Below are positions 48,779 through 58,021 of a DNA stretch of 64,000 nt, one piece after another. How positions within the stretch are numbered: the first letter of the stretch is position 1; every line of letters starts with the position of its first letter. The stretch is taken from positions 15,908 through 79,907 of the forward strand of contig CAYWWV010000004.1 of NCBI GenBank assembly GCA_964462185.1, given 5' to 3'. The notes beneath the pieces were generated by a model. That model worked only from the letters and a program-made list of their open reading frames with translations. It was not told where the DNA came from and did not search any database. Both the position numbers and the translations under genes were made by a program. The stretch is from RBG-16-57-9 sp964462185 (lineage in GTDB: Archaea; Thermoproteota; Bathyarchaeia; TCS64).

Positions 48779-51648
48779 ATGAAATCTCACTATAAATTAG
48801 TACTAATAGCGGTAGTTTCAGTGGCTCTAGCGTTTTCTGCCATCTCAGTCGTTCTCGTAAATGGTGCAATACCAGCCCCCAATGAGGAATATCCATTGAT
48901 AGTTAAAGTAGGAACACACATCTACAAGTTTGCAACCCACACGGGGAGCGCCACAGAAGGCAACTGGATAGAGCTTTCAGGTGGAAACCCCCTCCAGCTG
49001 CCAACCATAGTCCTACAATACAATGGAGTCAACTCCACGCAATACACCAAGGACGGCGACGTTGAGGTGGACACTGACGATAGTTTCATCGGCGACGATG
49101 TGATTTATCCCTACTCCACCCATCCAGTCTACGCTCCGGACGAGGAGGTGAGCTTTACCGTCTGGGGAATGGCCTCACTTGAGGGCACAGAGGTATCTAT
49201 AAAGCTGATTAAGATTGAAGACCCTCTAGACTGGGAGGCGGCCTTATCAGACCTNNNNNNNNNNCCGTATACTCCCCTGGAACAGTGAGCTTTACTGTTA
49301 GGGGTATGGCCTCACTTGAGGGTGAGGTCTCTATAAGGCTGATTCAGATTGAAGACCCTCTAGACTGGGAAGAGGCCTTATCAGACCTCTGGAGGGGAAA
49401 AAACGAAGCCTTTGAAGCGCTCATAAGCGACAATATTGTTGCTGAGAACTCGAACACCTTTAACGCCCAGGGTGATATAACGGACAGCTTCACAATAGAC
49501 CACGCTGGAGACTATCTTATCCTAGTGTTGAAAGAGGATGATTCGGAGACCACCTTCTACGCTGCTACCCTGGTGGAGGTCTTGGAGGGAGAGTTAACCG
49601 CCACCCCCTCGGATGACTATTTGAACAGGGGAACCCAATTGGACGTCCAGCTGAGCTACAGCGGCAATCCCACAGGCAGCCATGTATTCGGAGCCGCCCT
49701 CATCAAGGAGTCGGCCTACAAAGCCATAGCACTACTAACCTCCCAGGGAACGGTGCCCACCACCAGCTTGAAGGTCAACGGGGCCACCCTGATTGAGGGC
49801 GAGGGGGAGGGCTTCTCGGTGTTTGGAGGCGGCCTCAGCGGTCTAAGCCAACAAGCCATCACCGACTTCCTATCCGAGGCCCTGAAAAGCTACGAGTACT
49901 CGGTGGCCTTCAGCACCAGCACCTCCAGCACCAGCACCACCCTCAGCATCGACACCGACGGACTCAGGGAGGACGACTATGTTCTCCTAGCAGCCGTGTG
50001 GGACAGCGACAGTGACTTGTCTTCAGGTGGACGAATCCTTGGCATAGACCAAGACACAGTATACATCAATGTGCCCGCACCGGCGCCGCCTCCTCCACCC
50101 CCTCCGGCTCCTACCCCTCCTACCCCCGAGGAGTTCCTGGAGGAGAGCCTGGAGGACCAGGTGGAAACACTGGAAGGCCTTGACCCGGAAGACGCGGCAG
50201 ACCTCCTGGAGGAGGTCGCAGACGATGTAGCCGCCCAAGTGCTCAGCGAGATGGACCCAGAGGACGCCGCCGAGATATTGGAGAACATAGACCCTGAGAA
50301 CGCTTCAGATATACTGGAGGAAGCAGGCGTAGAGGAGGCCTCAGACATAGTGGAGAACATGAACGCCTCCACTGCCGTTGAAGTAATCACCCAGCTAAAC
50401 ACCTCGACAGCCGCGCAGATAGTGGAGGAGGTGTCAGAAGAGGCCGCGGCGGAGATCGTAGAGGCCGCGGTGTCAGCGAACACCACAGACGCCATCTCCC
50501 AAGTGTTGTTGTTGGCTGAGGAGGAGACCGTGGGAGAGGTGCTGCTGGAGGCAGACCCCGACGCGGGAGCCCACGTGGTGAGGGCCATGGCGGAACAAAA
50601 CCTGACGGGGGCGGCTAGACGGGTGGAGGCAGCGGTGGAGATCCAGATAGAGAGCCTAGACCCAGAGAAAAAAACTGCTTACCGCCAGAGAATACGCGAG
50701 ATCATTGAAAGCCCAGCCCTAACCGTGGAAGACCTGGTGGACCTCTTCGTGGAGATAGCCAACCTACCCGATACCCCCAGCACCGTCGCAGAGATACTTG
50801 AGATCATCAGCCTGGAGAAAGCGGTGGAGGTGGTCACAAGCATGGTTGAAGAGGGCTACCTCACCGAGACCAGCAATGTCCTAGGCTTCCTCAGCGTGGA
50901 GAAGCTCCAGGAGTTATATGCGGCGCTCTCAGCGACAGCGAGGGCCATGCTGTACCCCCACCTGAGCTTGGAGACTGTGGCGAACCTACCACAGCTAGGC
51001 GAGTTCACCGTCGATCTCTCCATATCCAAGGACAAGGTGGAGCCCGGTGAAACCGTCACCATAACGGCTCTAATCAGTAACATAGGCGAGGAATCCGACT
51101 CGGTGACAATATCCCTAAGCATCGACGGCGAGGTAGAGGACACTCAGATCGTGACCCTGGATGCGGGGGGCTCAACCACCCTCACGTGGGATGTGGCGGA
51201 GACAGCGGTGGGAACCTACACCGTGGAGGTTCTTGGGGAGACCATAGCCTTCACCGTTGAGGCACCCCCCACACCACCCTTGCCGGCATCCATCCAGGTA
51301 AAAGACCTCCAAGTGTCCCCAGCAACCCCAGTACAAGGAGCCACCGTCACCATAACCTTCACCGTGGAGAACACGGGGGAATTAGAGGGTGAATACAGCG
51401 TGGAGGTGAAGGTCGATGGGTCCCCCGTCGAGACCCTGGAGGGAAGCCTCGAGGGTGGCGATGCCGAGACCCTGACGGTGGAGGCCGTGGCTGAGGAGGA
51501 GGGAGCCCACACCGTGTCTGTTGACGGGCTCAGCGCCCAGTTCACCGTGTCCAAGCCGCCGAGACCCTTCCCAGTAACCACCGCGGTGGTCGTGGTCGTA
51601 GTGGTCCTAGCGGTAGCGGTATACCTCTACATGCGACGCCAACAATAG
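48779..51648 (+). CDS. Large anchored surface protein with MgtE-N-like helical repeats and CARDB domains
   Basis: About 950 residues; the reading frame is broken only by the 10-N placeholder at 49255-49264, whose length is wrong. Signal peptide: KLVLIAVVSVALAFSAISVV. N-terminal beta domains carry the modules repeated on both sides of the Ns. After a Pro-rich hinge (around 50,085-50,120) comes an acidic all-helical region, 50,120-50,700, made of units such as DPEDAADLLEEVADDVAAQV and DPEDAAEILENI, resembling the cytoplasmic MgtE N-domain superhelix but here extracellular. Two CARDB-like domains follow (ISKDKVEPGETVTITALISN; LQVSPATPVQGATVTITFTV), then a membrane helix and RRQQ. Candidate S-layer or adhesion protein. 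Confidence 0.88.
49128..49254 (+). repeat. Repeat copy left of the 10-N gap
   Basis: This unit encodes a module with VSFTVWGMASLEG then VSIKLIKIEDPLDWE and ends at SDL, exactly where the Ns begin. It is about 80% identical to 49265-49388. Confidence 0.85.
49255..49264. other. Assembly gap (10 N)
   Basis: The frames on both sides agree only if the true spacing differs from 10. Read correctly, the right side continues VYSPGTVSFTVRGMASLEGE, parallel to the left copy. Confidence 0.99.
49265..49388 (+). repeat. Repeat copy right of the 10-N gap
   Basis: Encodes VSFTVRGMASLEG then VSIRLIQIEDPLDWE up to SDL and runs on into the rest of the gene. The two copies are either a tandem domain duplication or two strain variants joined by the assembler. 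Confidence 0.85.
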
Positions 51649-51704
51649 AACCATACATTTTTTCTACCATATTTATTACCGTACCTCAGGTAGGTTAACC
51701 GACG

Positions 51705-53921
51705 ATGAGGAAGCTTCTGCCGCTACTAGCTATCTTGCTACTGCTATCCCCTCCGCTGGCCGACTGCAAAGTAGTGGAACTTGATGTCACTCCCCAGAAA
51801 CCCGTGGTGGGTGACACCGTCACCCTAGAGATCCAAGCCAGCCCAGGGGAGGAGGTGACCCTGAGTCTACACTACAGCGGGTCTGCGCCCGTTGAGGGGG
51901 GAAGGTATGAGGTTAAACTTAAAGGCCTCCAGGTGCCCGCCACGCCCAACAGCTTCACGGCGAGGGCCACGGGTGTAGAGAACCTCCGGGTGACTGTGAA
52001 CTGGCCCATCCCTATAACCCTAAACAAAGACGCCGTCGGGGGTAAGGTAACCCTGAGCCACAGCAATATTCCGCCCCACCGCTACGATGTGAAGGTGTGG
52101 GGGAACGCCCTACCAGGCTACGGGGAGGTGGACATAGAGATAGACGCCACTGTAACCCTTACGATGGATGCGGGGGGGAGGTACACCTATAGCTATGGGA
52201 CTGGGGGGGTTCCCCCTGGGACCTTGAGGCTTAGCGCCGGGGGGATGGTTAAAACCCTAACGCTAAGAGAGGAAACACCAGTGTTTGGGGGCTCCATGGT
52301 TCCACCCATCGCAGATTTCACTGTGGAGGGGAGTATGACTGCTGGGAAGCCCGTTTATTTCGACGCAGGGGCCTCATCAACACCGTCGGGCACCATAACC
52401 AGTTATATGTGGAGCTTTGGAGACGGACACCAGGGGAACGGCCCCAGTGCCACCCACATCTACGACGCCCCCGGAGTCTACCAAGTAACTCTGACAATAA
52501 CCAACAACTATGGTTTAGAGGCCTCCAAATCCATAAAGGTCGCCATTGCGGAACCCCCCAACCAGCCCCCCCAAGTTTCAATAGGTGGAGGCCGAAGCTG
52601 CCTTCCCAACCAAGTCCTGGTATTCAGAAGCCATAGCACGGACCCAGACGGCCAGATCACAGGGTATCAATGGAGTTTCGGGGACGGCGGCAATGCGTCC
52701 ACCCCCGTAGTGGAGCACAGCTGGTCGTCCCCAGGGCTGTACCGGGTGACACACACAGTCGTAGACGACCAAGGGGCGGCGGCCTCCACGCAGATATGGG
52801 TAAGGGTTGAGGAGCCCAGGGGAGAGGTGGTGCACAGCCAGGTACTCCAACTCGATGGAATCCTCGACCAGTGGCTCCAAGACGCGGGAGTCGCAGTTAA
52901 GGCCCAGGGAAACAACACCCACATATATCTCCTGAGATACGCAGAAAACCCGGTGGAGGCCCCCCTCCCTCTGGGGCAGGTTGGGCCCATAGTGGACTTG
53001 GTTGTTTCCGACCCCGGGGCCGTTTCCTGGCCCCTGTATCTCGAACTGTGGTATGGTCAAGGGCTTGTAGTCGGCGAGGAGTGGCTGGGCGTATTCTACT
53101 ACGACGGGGAGGAGTGGGCTCCCTGCTCGGAGACGGGGGTATACCCCGAGCGAGGGGTTGCATGGGCAAACCTCTCACAGTCCGAGCTTGCAGGCAGCCC
53201 CCTCACCACAGGCGTCCTCCCCAAAAACCCGTATTTCCAGCTCCAGGGCCCATGGATATTGGATGAAGCCGTCTACGAGGGAGAACCATTTAACACAGTC
53301 TACCAGATATCCAACGAGGGAAAGGCCTCGGGCAACGCCCTCACCATCCTCTACATCGACGAAGAAGCCGTGGCCTCGAGGACGGTCCACCTAAACCCCG
53401 GGGAGTCCACCAATATTACCGTAAGGGCCCCACCCCTAAGCCGGGGAGACCATACTATCCGGGTGGGAGGAAACAACCTGGAGTTCACGGTTCAACCCCC
53501 CCTAACCCCCAACCTCAGGGCCACACTGGAACCCCCCTCAGAGCCCGGGGAGGCTGAAGCCCTGGTTTACAGAGTGGTGAACCTGGGGAACAGGACTGCG
53601 GGTGGTTTTACCTGCAGCCTTCTTCTGGACGGCGTGAAAGTCGCCGAGACATGGGTAGACTCCCTGGCCGAGGGGGAGGCCGTTAGCTGGAGCTATCCCC
53701 TCGAGGGGTTACCAAGCCGTGTTGAAGCAGTGTTTACTGTGGATGTTACAGGGGTGGTGGAGGAGGCCGAGGAGGGAGACAATGTGTCATACTTGGTGGT
53801 GGGGGAGGAGGCCCCTCCCCCCACTTTCCGGGTTTACTATTTGCTGGCGGGGTTGGGGGTTGTGCTTGGACTGCTTATTGTTCTTCGCCGTGTGATAGAG
53901 GTTGAGATTTTATGGGATTGA
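51705..53921 (+). CDS. Anchored surface protein with two PKD domains and CARDB-like domains
   Basis: 738 residues. Signal peptide KLLPLLAILLLLSPPLADC; a beta-rich first third; PKD 1 (ITSYMWSFGDGHQGNGPSAT to VTLTITN) and PKD 2 (ITGYQWSFGDGGNASTPVVE to TVVDDQGAAAS) with the WSFGDG signature; then a LDGILDQWLQDAGVAV stretch like DOMON/CBM9-type carbohydrate-binding starts; two CARDB-like domains near the end (EPFNTVYQISNEGKASGNAL; GEAEALVYRVVNLGNRTAGG); a C-terminal membrane helix. It follows the first surface protein by 56 bp with its own ATATTTATTA box. Role: probable cell-surface binding or adhesion. Confidence 0.9.
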   Translation: MRKLLPLLAILLLLSPPLADCKVVELDVTPQKPVVGDTVTLEIQASPGEEVTLSLHYSGSAPVEGGRYEVKLKGLQVPATPNSFTARATGVENLRVTVNWPIPITLNKDAVGGKVTLSHSNIPPHRYDVKVWGNALPGYGEVDIEIDATVTLTMDAGGRYTYSYGTGGVPPGTLRLSAGGMVKTLTLREETPVFGGSMVPPIADFTVEGSMTAGKPVYFDAGASSTPSGTITSYMWSFGDGHQGNGPSATHIYDAPGVYQVTLTITNNYGLEASKSIKVAIAEPPNQPPQVSIGGGRSCLPNQVLVFRSHSTDPDGQITGYQWSFGDGGNASTPVVEHSWSSPGLYRVTHTVVDDQGAAASTQIWVRVEEPRGEVVHSQVLQLDGILDQWLQDAGVAVKAQGNNTHIYLLRYAENPVEAPLPLGQVGPIVDLVVSDPGAVSWPLYLELWYGQGLVVGEEWLGVFYYDGEEWAPCSETGVYPERGVAWANLSQSELAGSPLTTGVLPKNPYFQLQGPWILDEAVYEGEPFNTVYQISNEGKASGNALTILYIDEEAVASRTVHLNPGESTNITVRAPPLSRGDHTIRVGGNNLEFTVQPPLTPNLRATLEPPSEPGEAEALVYRVVNLGNRTAGGFTCSLLLDGVKVAETWVDSLAEGEAVSWSYPLEGLPSRVEAVFTVDVTGVVEEAEEGDNVSYLVVGEEAPPPTFRVYYLLAGLGVVLGLLIVLRRVIEVEILWD

Positions 53922-54148
53922 AGGGTTAATCGAGGCGCCCAGTTTGGTGAGGTGGGGTTCAGTGCCCGAGGCTCTTGGGGTTACTTTCGGAGCTATTTGA
54001 AACAGGCAGGTCTCTATAAAGGGTCCAATGAAGGGGTCTTATGAAGACAAGGGGTTCAGAGAAGGGCCACAAACGGGCTTAAGACTAGGTTAATCCAGAA
54101 AAATAGCCCTCGAGAGGCCTAAACAAAAAGAATTGAAGCCATTAGGTT

Positions 54149-54258
54149 TGGTGCTGGGGATGGGATTTGAACCCACGTTCTTTATCCGGCTAAGGCTCTG
54201 GTGCCGTTAACCTCTGGATCATGAGTCCAGCGCATTAGCCAAACTATGCTACCCCAGC
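54149..54258 (-). tRNA. tRNA-Met (CAT), elongator-type or Ile2, with insertion in the variable region
   Basis: Acceptor GCTGGGG pairs with CCCCAGC, discriminator A, and CCA is encoded. The D arm is GCAT...ATGC. The anticodon arm CTGGA-CTCATGA-TCCAG is perfect, anticodon CAT. T arm GTGGG-TTCAAAT-CCCAT. Between anticodon stem and T stem are about 37 bases where a normal tRNA has 5. The extra sequence, roughly 54178-54209, contains CGGC/GCCG and could be a non-canonical archaeal intron. No initiator features (A1-U72, three G-C pairs in the anticodon stem) are present. A GATTTAAAG promoter lies 31 bp upstream. Confidence 0.9.
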
Positions 54259-54287
54259 TCATCCATCCTTTATCCCATTACTATGAT

Positions 54288-55499
54288 TTAAAGAGTAGTG
54301 GTGTTTGGGGTGGGGTTGAGGGGTGGTTCTAGGAGGGCTATGGGCCTGCCCCCGCGGTAGTATACCCTGGGGAGGAGGATGTGGAGGGCGTTGGCAAGGC
54401 TGTAGGTCATTATACCCGCCCTCTCAGCCACCTCCAGGGCGGTCACCCCCGGCTTTGGGGAGACCAGCTCCACGGTGTCGCCCACCTGGAGGTCTAGGCC
54501 TGTGAGGTCTACCAGGTGGTGGTTCACCGAGACGGTTCCCAGGACGTCTCTTAGCTCGCCTCCCGCCCAGACCTTGCCTTTGGAGGTTAGCCCCCTGGGG
54601 TAGCCGTCGTAGTAGCCAACGTGGATGGTGCCCACGGTGGTGGGCTTGGTGGCGGTGAATCGTTTGCTGTAGGTTAGGCTTTCCCCCGGCTCCACGTTTT
54701 TCACGTGTTCTATCCTGGCTTTCCAGGTGAGGCTCTGCTGTAGCTCGATGCCTTGGCCCATGTCGGTTCTCTCGGGGTATATGCCCATAAGCATCAGCCC
54801 GGGCCTGGTGGCTTGGAGGTGGGCGTAGGGCTTGTGTATTATGGCGTTGCTGCTGGCTATGCTTACGACCCCCGTGTCGACCCCCATTCCCTGGCATTTC
54901 TCCACCACCCCCTTGAGTCGCTCCACCTGGAGTCTGTCGAGCTCCTCGTCCTCTGAGAGGGTGGAGAAGACTCCTCTTAGGTCCAGGTGTGGGAGGCTTG
55001 AGACCTCTTTGATGTATTCTGGGGCCTCCGTCCACCTCACCCCCACCCTGCCCAGCCCGGTGTCCACCTTGACCCAAACCGGGGTTTTGCAGCTCAACTG
55101 GGATGCGGTTTCGTTGAGCTTCTTGGCGGGTGGAAGCTGGTAGACGGTTTGGGTAATCTTGTTTTTCACTATTGTTTTGAAGGCCGCCTCGGAGAACAGG
55201 GGGTCTATTGATATGACCCCTATGTCCAGGCCTGCCTCCCTCACTTGGAGGGCCTCGTGGAGCTTGGCCACCAGGATGTTTCGGACCCCTTGCTCTTGTA
55301 GGTAGGCGGCGATGGGGGTGAGGCCGTGGCCGTAGGCGTTGGACTTCAGGCAGGGTACGACCTCTCCCCCTGTGGCCTCCCTGATCTGGGTGAGGTTGTG
55401 TCCGATGGCGTCCAAGTCGATCTCCAGCCAGGTTCCATATCCTTCTATCTGTTCCAAGATTCCCTCCGGTGGGGGCTGTTGTTCAAAGTATTGGCTCAT
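54288..55499 (-). CDS. alr: Alanine racemase
   Basis: 403 residues. The PLP lysine is K52 (VVPCLKSNAYGHGL); the second catalytic Tyr is in VGYYDGYPRG; WVKVDTGLGRVGVRW and TRPGLMLMGIYP are typical. The C-terminal beta domain is complete (GTVSVNHHLVDLTGLDLQVG). It interconverts L- and D-alanine. Archaea without pseudomurein rarely need D-alanine, so a catabolic role, using D-alanine from bacterial walls, is a sensible inference; see the D-aminoacylase at 33959. Confidence 0.93.
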   Translation of the reverse strand: MSQYFEQQPPPEGILEQIEGYGTWLEIDLDAIGHNLTQIREATGGEVVPCLKSNAYGHGLTPIAAYLQEQGVRNILVAKLHEALQVREAGLDIGVISIDPLFSEAAFKTIVKNKITQTVYQLPPAKKLNETASQLSCKTPVWVKVDTGLGRVGVRWTEAPEYIKEVSSLPHLDLRGVFSTLSEDEELDRLQVERLKGVVEKCQGMGVDTGVVSIASSNAIIHKPYAHLQATRPGLMLMGIYPERTDMGQGIELQQSLTWKARIEHVKNVEPGESLTYSKRFTATKPTTVGTIHVGYYDGYPRGLTSKGKVWAGGELRDVLGTVSVNHHLVDLTGLDLQVGDTVELVSPKPGVTALEVAERAGIMTYSLANALHILLPRVYYRGGRPIALLEPPLNPTPNTTTL

Positions 55500-55531
55500 G
55501 GGAGAATTCTTGGCTCAGTGTGTTATAAGGC

Positions 55532-56653
55532 TTAGAGGAGGAATTTGGGGGGCAGGCTCCATCGCTTTATCTCGGTCTTGGTGATGGCTTTGATTCTCTC
55601 CATCTCCAAGTTTTGGTCTGGCAACACCAGGGTGATGGCAACCCCCTTCTTCCCCGCCCTGGCGGTTCTCCCGATTCGGTGGAAATACATGTGGGGGTCG
55701 TCTGGGACGTCGTAGTTGATGATGAAGGGCACGTCGTCGATGTCCAGGCCCCTGGCTGCCACCTCGGTGGCCACCATCAACTCTATCTCCGCCTTTCTGA
55801 ACCGCTCTAAGACATCCATTCTTCTGGCCTGGCTGTAGTCTCCGTGCATGGGTTCCGCGTTGTAGTGGTGTCTCCTCAGCTTGGGGACCAGCCGGTCGAC
55901 GGTGTGTTTGGTTCGGCAAAAGATGATGGCCCTGTCCACCTGGAAGTAGTCCAGGACCTCGATTAGGCGGTCCTGTTTCTCCCTGGGGGAGATCACCAGG
56001 TAGTATTGGTCTATGTCCACATTGCCAATCTCGTCCCGACTCATATTGACCTCAACGTGGTCGGGCATGAAGCGCGCGCTGAGCCTCCTGGTTCGCTCGT
56101 CGAAGGTGGCACTCCAGAGGCTCACCTGCGCCCCCCTGGGGACCCTACTCAAGATAAATTCAATGTCCTCAAAGAACCCCATGTCGAACATCCTATCGGC
56201 CTCATCCAAGGCCACCATCTTGACATGGCTGAGGTCTAGGTTCCCCCGCCTCATATGGTCGATGAGCCTTCCCGGGGTCCCTGTAACTATGGTGACCCCC
56301 CTCCTGAGCTCCTGTATCTGGGGGCCCAGTGCGACTCCCCCGTAGATGGCTGTGGCCCTGGTTTTGAGGTATCGACCGTAGGTGTTGATGTCGTCGCAGA
56401 TTTGCTGGGCTAACTCCCTGGTGGGGGCCACCACCAACCCCTGGACCCTCTTGGAGCCCGGGTCCAGGTATTGTAGCATGGGGATGGCGAAACACGCGGT
56501 TTTCCCCGTCCCAGTTTTCGCTTGGCCTATGACGTTTTTTCCTTCAAGCATCACGGGGAGGGCGTTTTCCTGGATGGGGAACATGGTCTCGAACCCTATC
56601 TCCTTAAGGGCTTTTTTGATCTCGTCTTTGATTGGTAGTTCTTCGAACCTCAT
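55532..56653 (-). CDS. DEAD-box RNA helicase
   Basis: 373 residues from ATG 56653. Q motif (FETMFPIQENALPVML), motif I AKTGTGKT, motif II DEAD, motif III SATFDE, motif V ATEVAARGLDI and motif VI HRIGRTARAG are all present. Compact, with no extra domain except a short basic C-terminus. It should unwind RNA during ribosome assembly or decay. The upstream residues from 56713 (Pro-rich) are unlikely to be translated. Confidence 0.95.
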   Translation of the reverse strand: MRFEELPIKDEIKKALKEIGFETMFPIQENALPVMLEGKNVIGQAKTGTGKTACFAIPMLQYLDPGSKRVQGLVVAPTRELAQQICDDINTYGRYLKTRATAIYGGVALGPQIQELRRGVTIVTGTPGRLIDHMRRGNLDLSHVKMVALDEADRMFDMGFFEDIEFILSRVPRGAQVSLWSATFDERTRRLSARFMPDHVEVNMSRDEIGNVDIDQYYLVISPREKQDRLIEVLDYFQVDRAIIFCRTKHTVDRLVPKLRRHHYNAEPMHGDYSQARRMDVLERFRKAEIELMVATEVAARGLDIDDVPFIINYDVPDDPHMYFHRIGRTARAGKKGVAITLVLPDQNLEMERIKAITKTEIKRWSLPPKFLL

Positions 56654-56780
56654 TTTGATCAAGTGGTTGATTGGTATTGTGGGGGGCAGCGGGTTATAAA
56701 TAGTAGGTATCAAGTGTAACCGACAACAGTTTCCCCCTGGTCACCATTGTTTTTAGCTTGTTAAAATCTCAAAACACAAG

Positions 56781-57461
56781 GTGGATCGAAGAATCTACGT
56801 ATTATTAGCGGCTCTGCTCCTCGCTGTAGCTGGGTTTCTGAGCCATGGATCAGGGCCCAAGGACGAGAAGACGGCTGTGATAGTTAACCAGCTTGAAGGG
56901 TTGGATGGGGGAGGCAGGTTTATCGAGTCAGCGTTAGAGTTGTTGGAGGCATCTGGGTACGGGGTTAGGGTGTTTAGGGGGGAAGAGGTCACCCTAGGGT
57001 TGATGTTGGAGGGGGTGTGGGATGCGCGTATTGTGGTTTTGAGGATGCATTCAGGGGTTTTCGATGGGGAGACCTGGTTGTTCACCCATGAAAGGTATTC
57101 CAATAGGAGGTATGTGGTTGAACAGTTGTTGGGCCTGGTGAACATTGGGCAGTGCAGGGGCGTGGATTACCCCGTGTTCACCTTTAGCCCCAGATTTCTC
57201 TCGGAGGCGACAGGCTTCAAAGGCGTAGTCATCTTGATGGGGTGCAACACTATGGAGTTGGGGGACCTCCCGCGAGTCCTGGTGGAGGGGGGATGCGAGG
57301 CCGTGGTGGGGTTTGAGGGCCCTGTGACCATTGAGGAGGCCGACCAGGCGACCCAGGTATTACTTGGGAGGCTCCTGGAGGGTTTGGAGCTGGGGGACTC
57401 GGTGGAGGGATTGGGCTTCCAGGTGTTCCCCGCCGAGAGGAGCCACTTTAAACTGGGTTGA
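56781..57461 (+). CDS. Caspase-fold (CHAT/C25-like) protein with N-terminal membrane anchor, candidate protease
   Basis: 226 residues. A hydrophobic N-terminus (IYVLLAALLLAVAGFLSHG) acts as signal or anchor. The remainder has the CHAT/caspase layout: strand ARIVVLRMHSGVF with H90, strand FKGVVILMGCNTME with C155, and a helix after GGCEAVVGFEGPVTIEEADQ that matches the CHAT-type segment beyond the Cys. H90 and C155 would be the dyad. The distance and order agree with the fold, but similarity is by pattern only. GTG 56781 start. No obvious partner gene. Confidence 0.65.
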   Translation: MDRRIYVLLAALLLAVAGFLSHGSGPKDEKTAVIVNQLEGLDGGGRFIESALELLEASGYGVRVFRGEEVTLGLMLEGVWDARIVVLRMHSGVFDGETWLFTHERYSNRRYVVEQLLGLVNIGQCRGVDYPVFTFSPRFLSEATGFKGVVILMGCNTMELGDLPRVLVEGGCEAVVGFEGPVTIEEADQATQVLLGRLLEGLELGDSVEGLGFQVFPAERSHFKLG

Positions 57462-57484
57462 AGCAAACCCCTTATCCATCTCAA

Positions 57485-57990
57485 ACAGGGTTATTGGATA
57501 CGCTCTCCCCCTCCCTAGCCACCCTGCTCTCCACACTGCTCATAAGCACCTTGTCCCTGGGGGGTTCGTTGCTTTGAGTGTGTCCGAGAAACTCTTGGAC
57601 CGGGTTTTGAATACTTTAATCGCCTTCAGCGCTGGCACCATCTTGGGAGCCGCCGTCTTGGACCTCCTCCGGAGGCCGTGGCTGGCCACGAACTCCCCCC
57701 CGAGAGATGGGTGACTTCTGGTGTATGCAGGGGTGGACGCCCAAAGAGCCACCGTAGTCAGCTTTGGGGCTGCCCTCTCCATAGTTGCAGGGGCGTCTTA
57801 GCGTCTTAGTGTCCCTCTTCATTCCAGGCTCCTGGACCTATTCGGGGGTTTCATGTTTCCCTCGGCTTCAGACTTGGTCCCAGAGCTCGAGGGGCAGGGG
57901 CACTCGTAGAGGTCGATGGCGCAGCCCTGGTTTTCTTGGTGGAGGGGGGCTTATTTACGCCTTGGGCCTCCTCTTCCACCACCCATAAGG
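57485..57990 (+). pseudogene. Decayed ZIP-family metal transporter
   Basis: Fragments in different frames spell a ZIP transporter: LDTLSPSLATLLSTLLISTL with SLGGSLL, then in another frame SVSEKLLDRVLNTLIAFSAG with TILGAAVLDLL, then AQRATVVSFGAALSIVAGAS, then GGFMFPSASDLVPELEG and finally GGGLIYALGLLFHH. At least three frameshifts and several stops interrupt it, and the middle His-rich region is gone. It is clearly degenerate; its origin before loss cannot be told. Confidence 0.75.
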
Positions 57991-58021
57991 GTATTATTTC
58001 AGGGTCTCTCTCCCTATCCCT

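Noticed and set aside
49128..49388. Diversity-generating retroelement variable region
   Set aside because: The repeat pair resembles a template/variable pair at first sight, but differences are not limited to A positions and no reverse transcriptase is present.
53922..54148. Possible small RNA between the PKD protein and the tRNA
   Set aside because: No box C/D or H/ACA pattern, conserved hairpin or promoter could be supported.
57331..57714. Plus-strand frame of 127 codons after the caspase-like gene
   Set aside because: It joins the antisense-like end of one gene with a ZIP fragment; similarity shows a frameshifted pseudogene instead.
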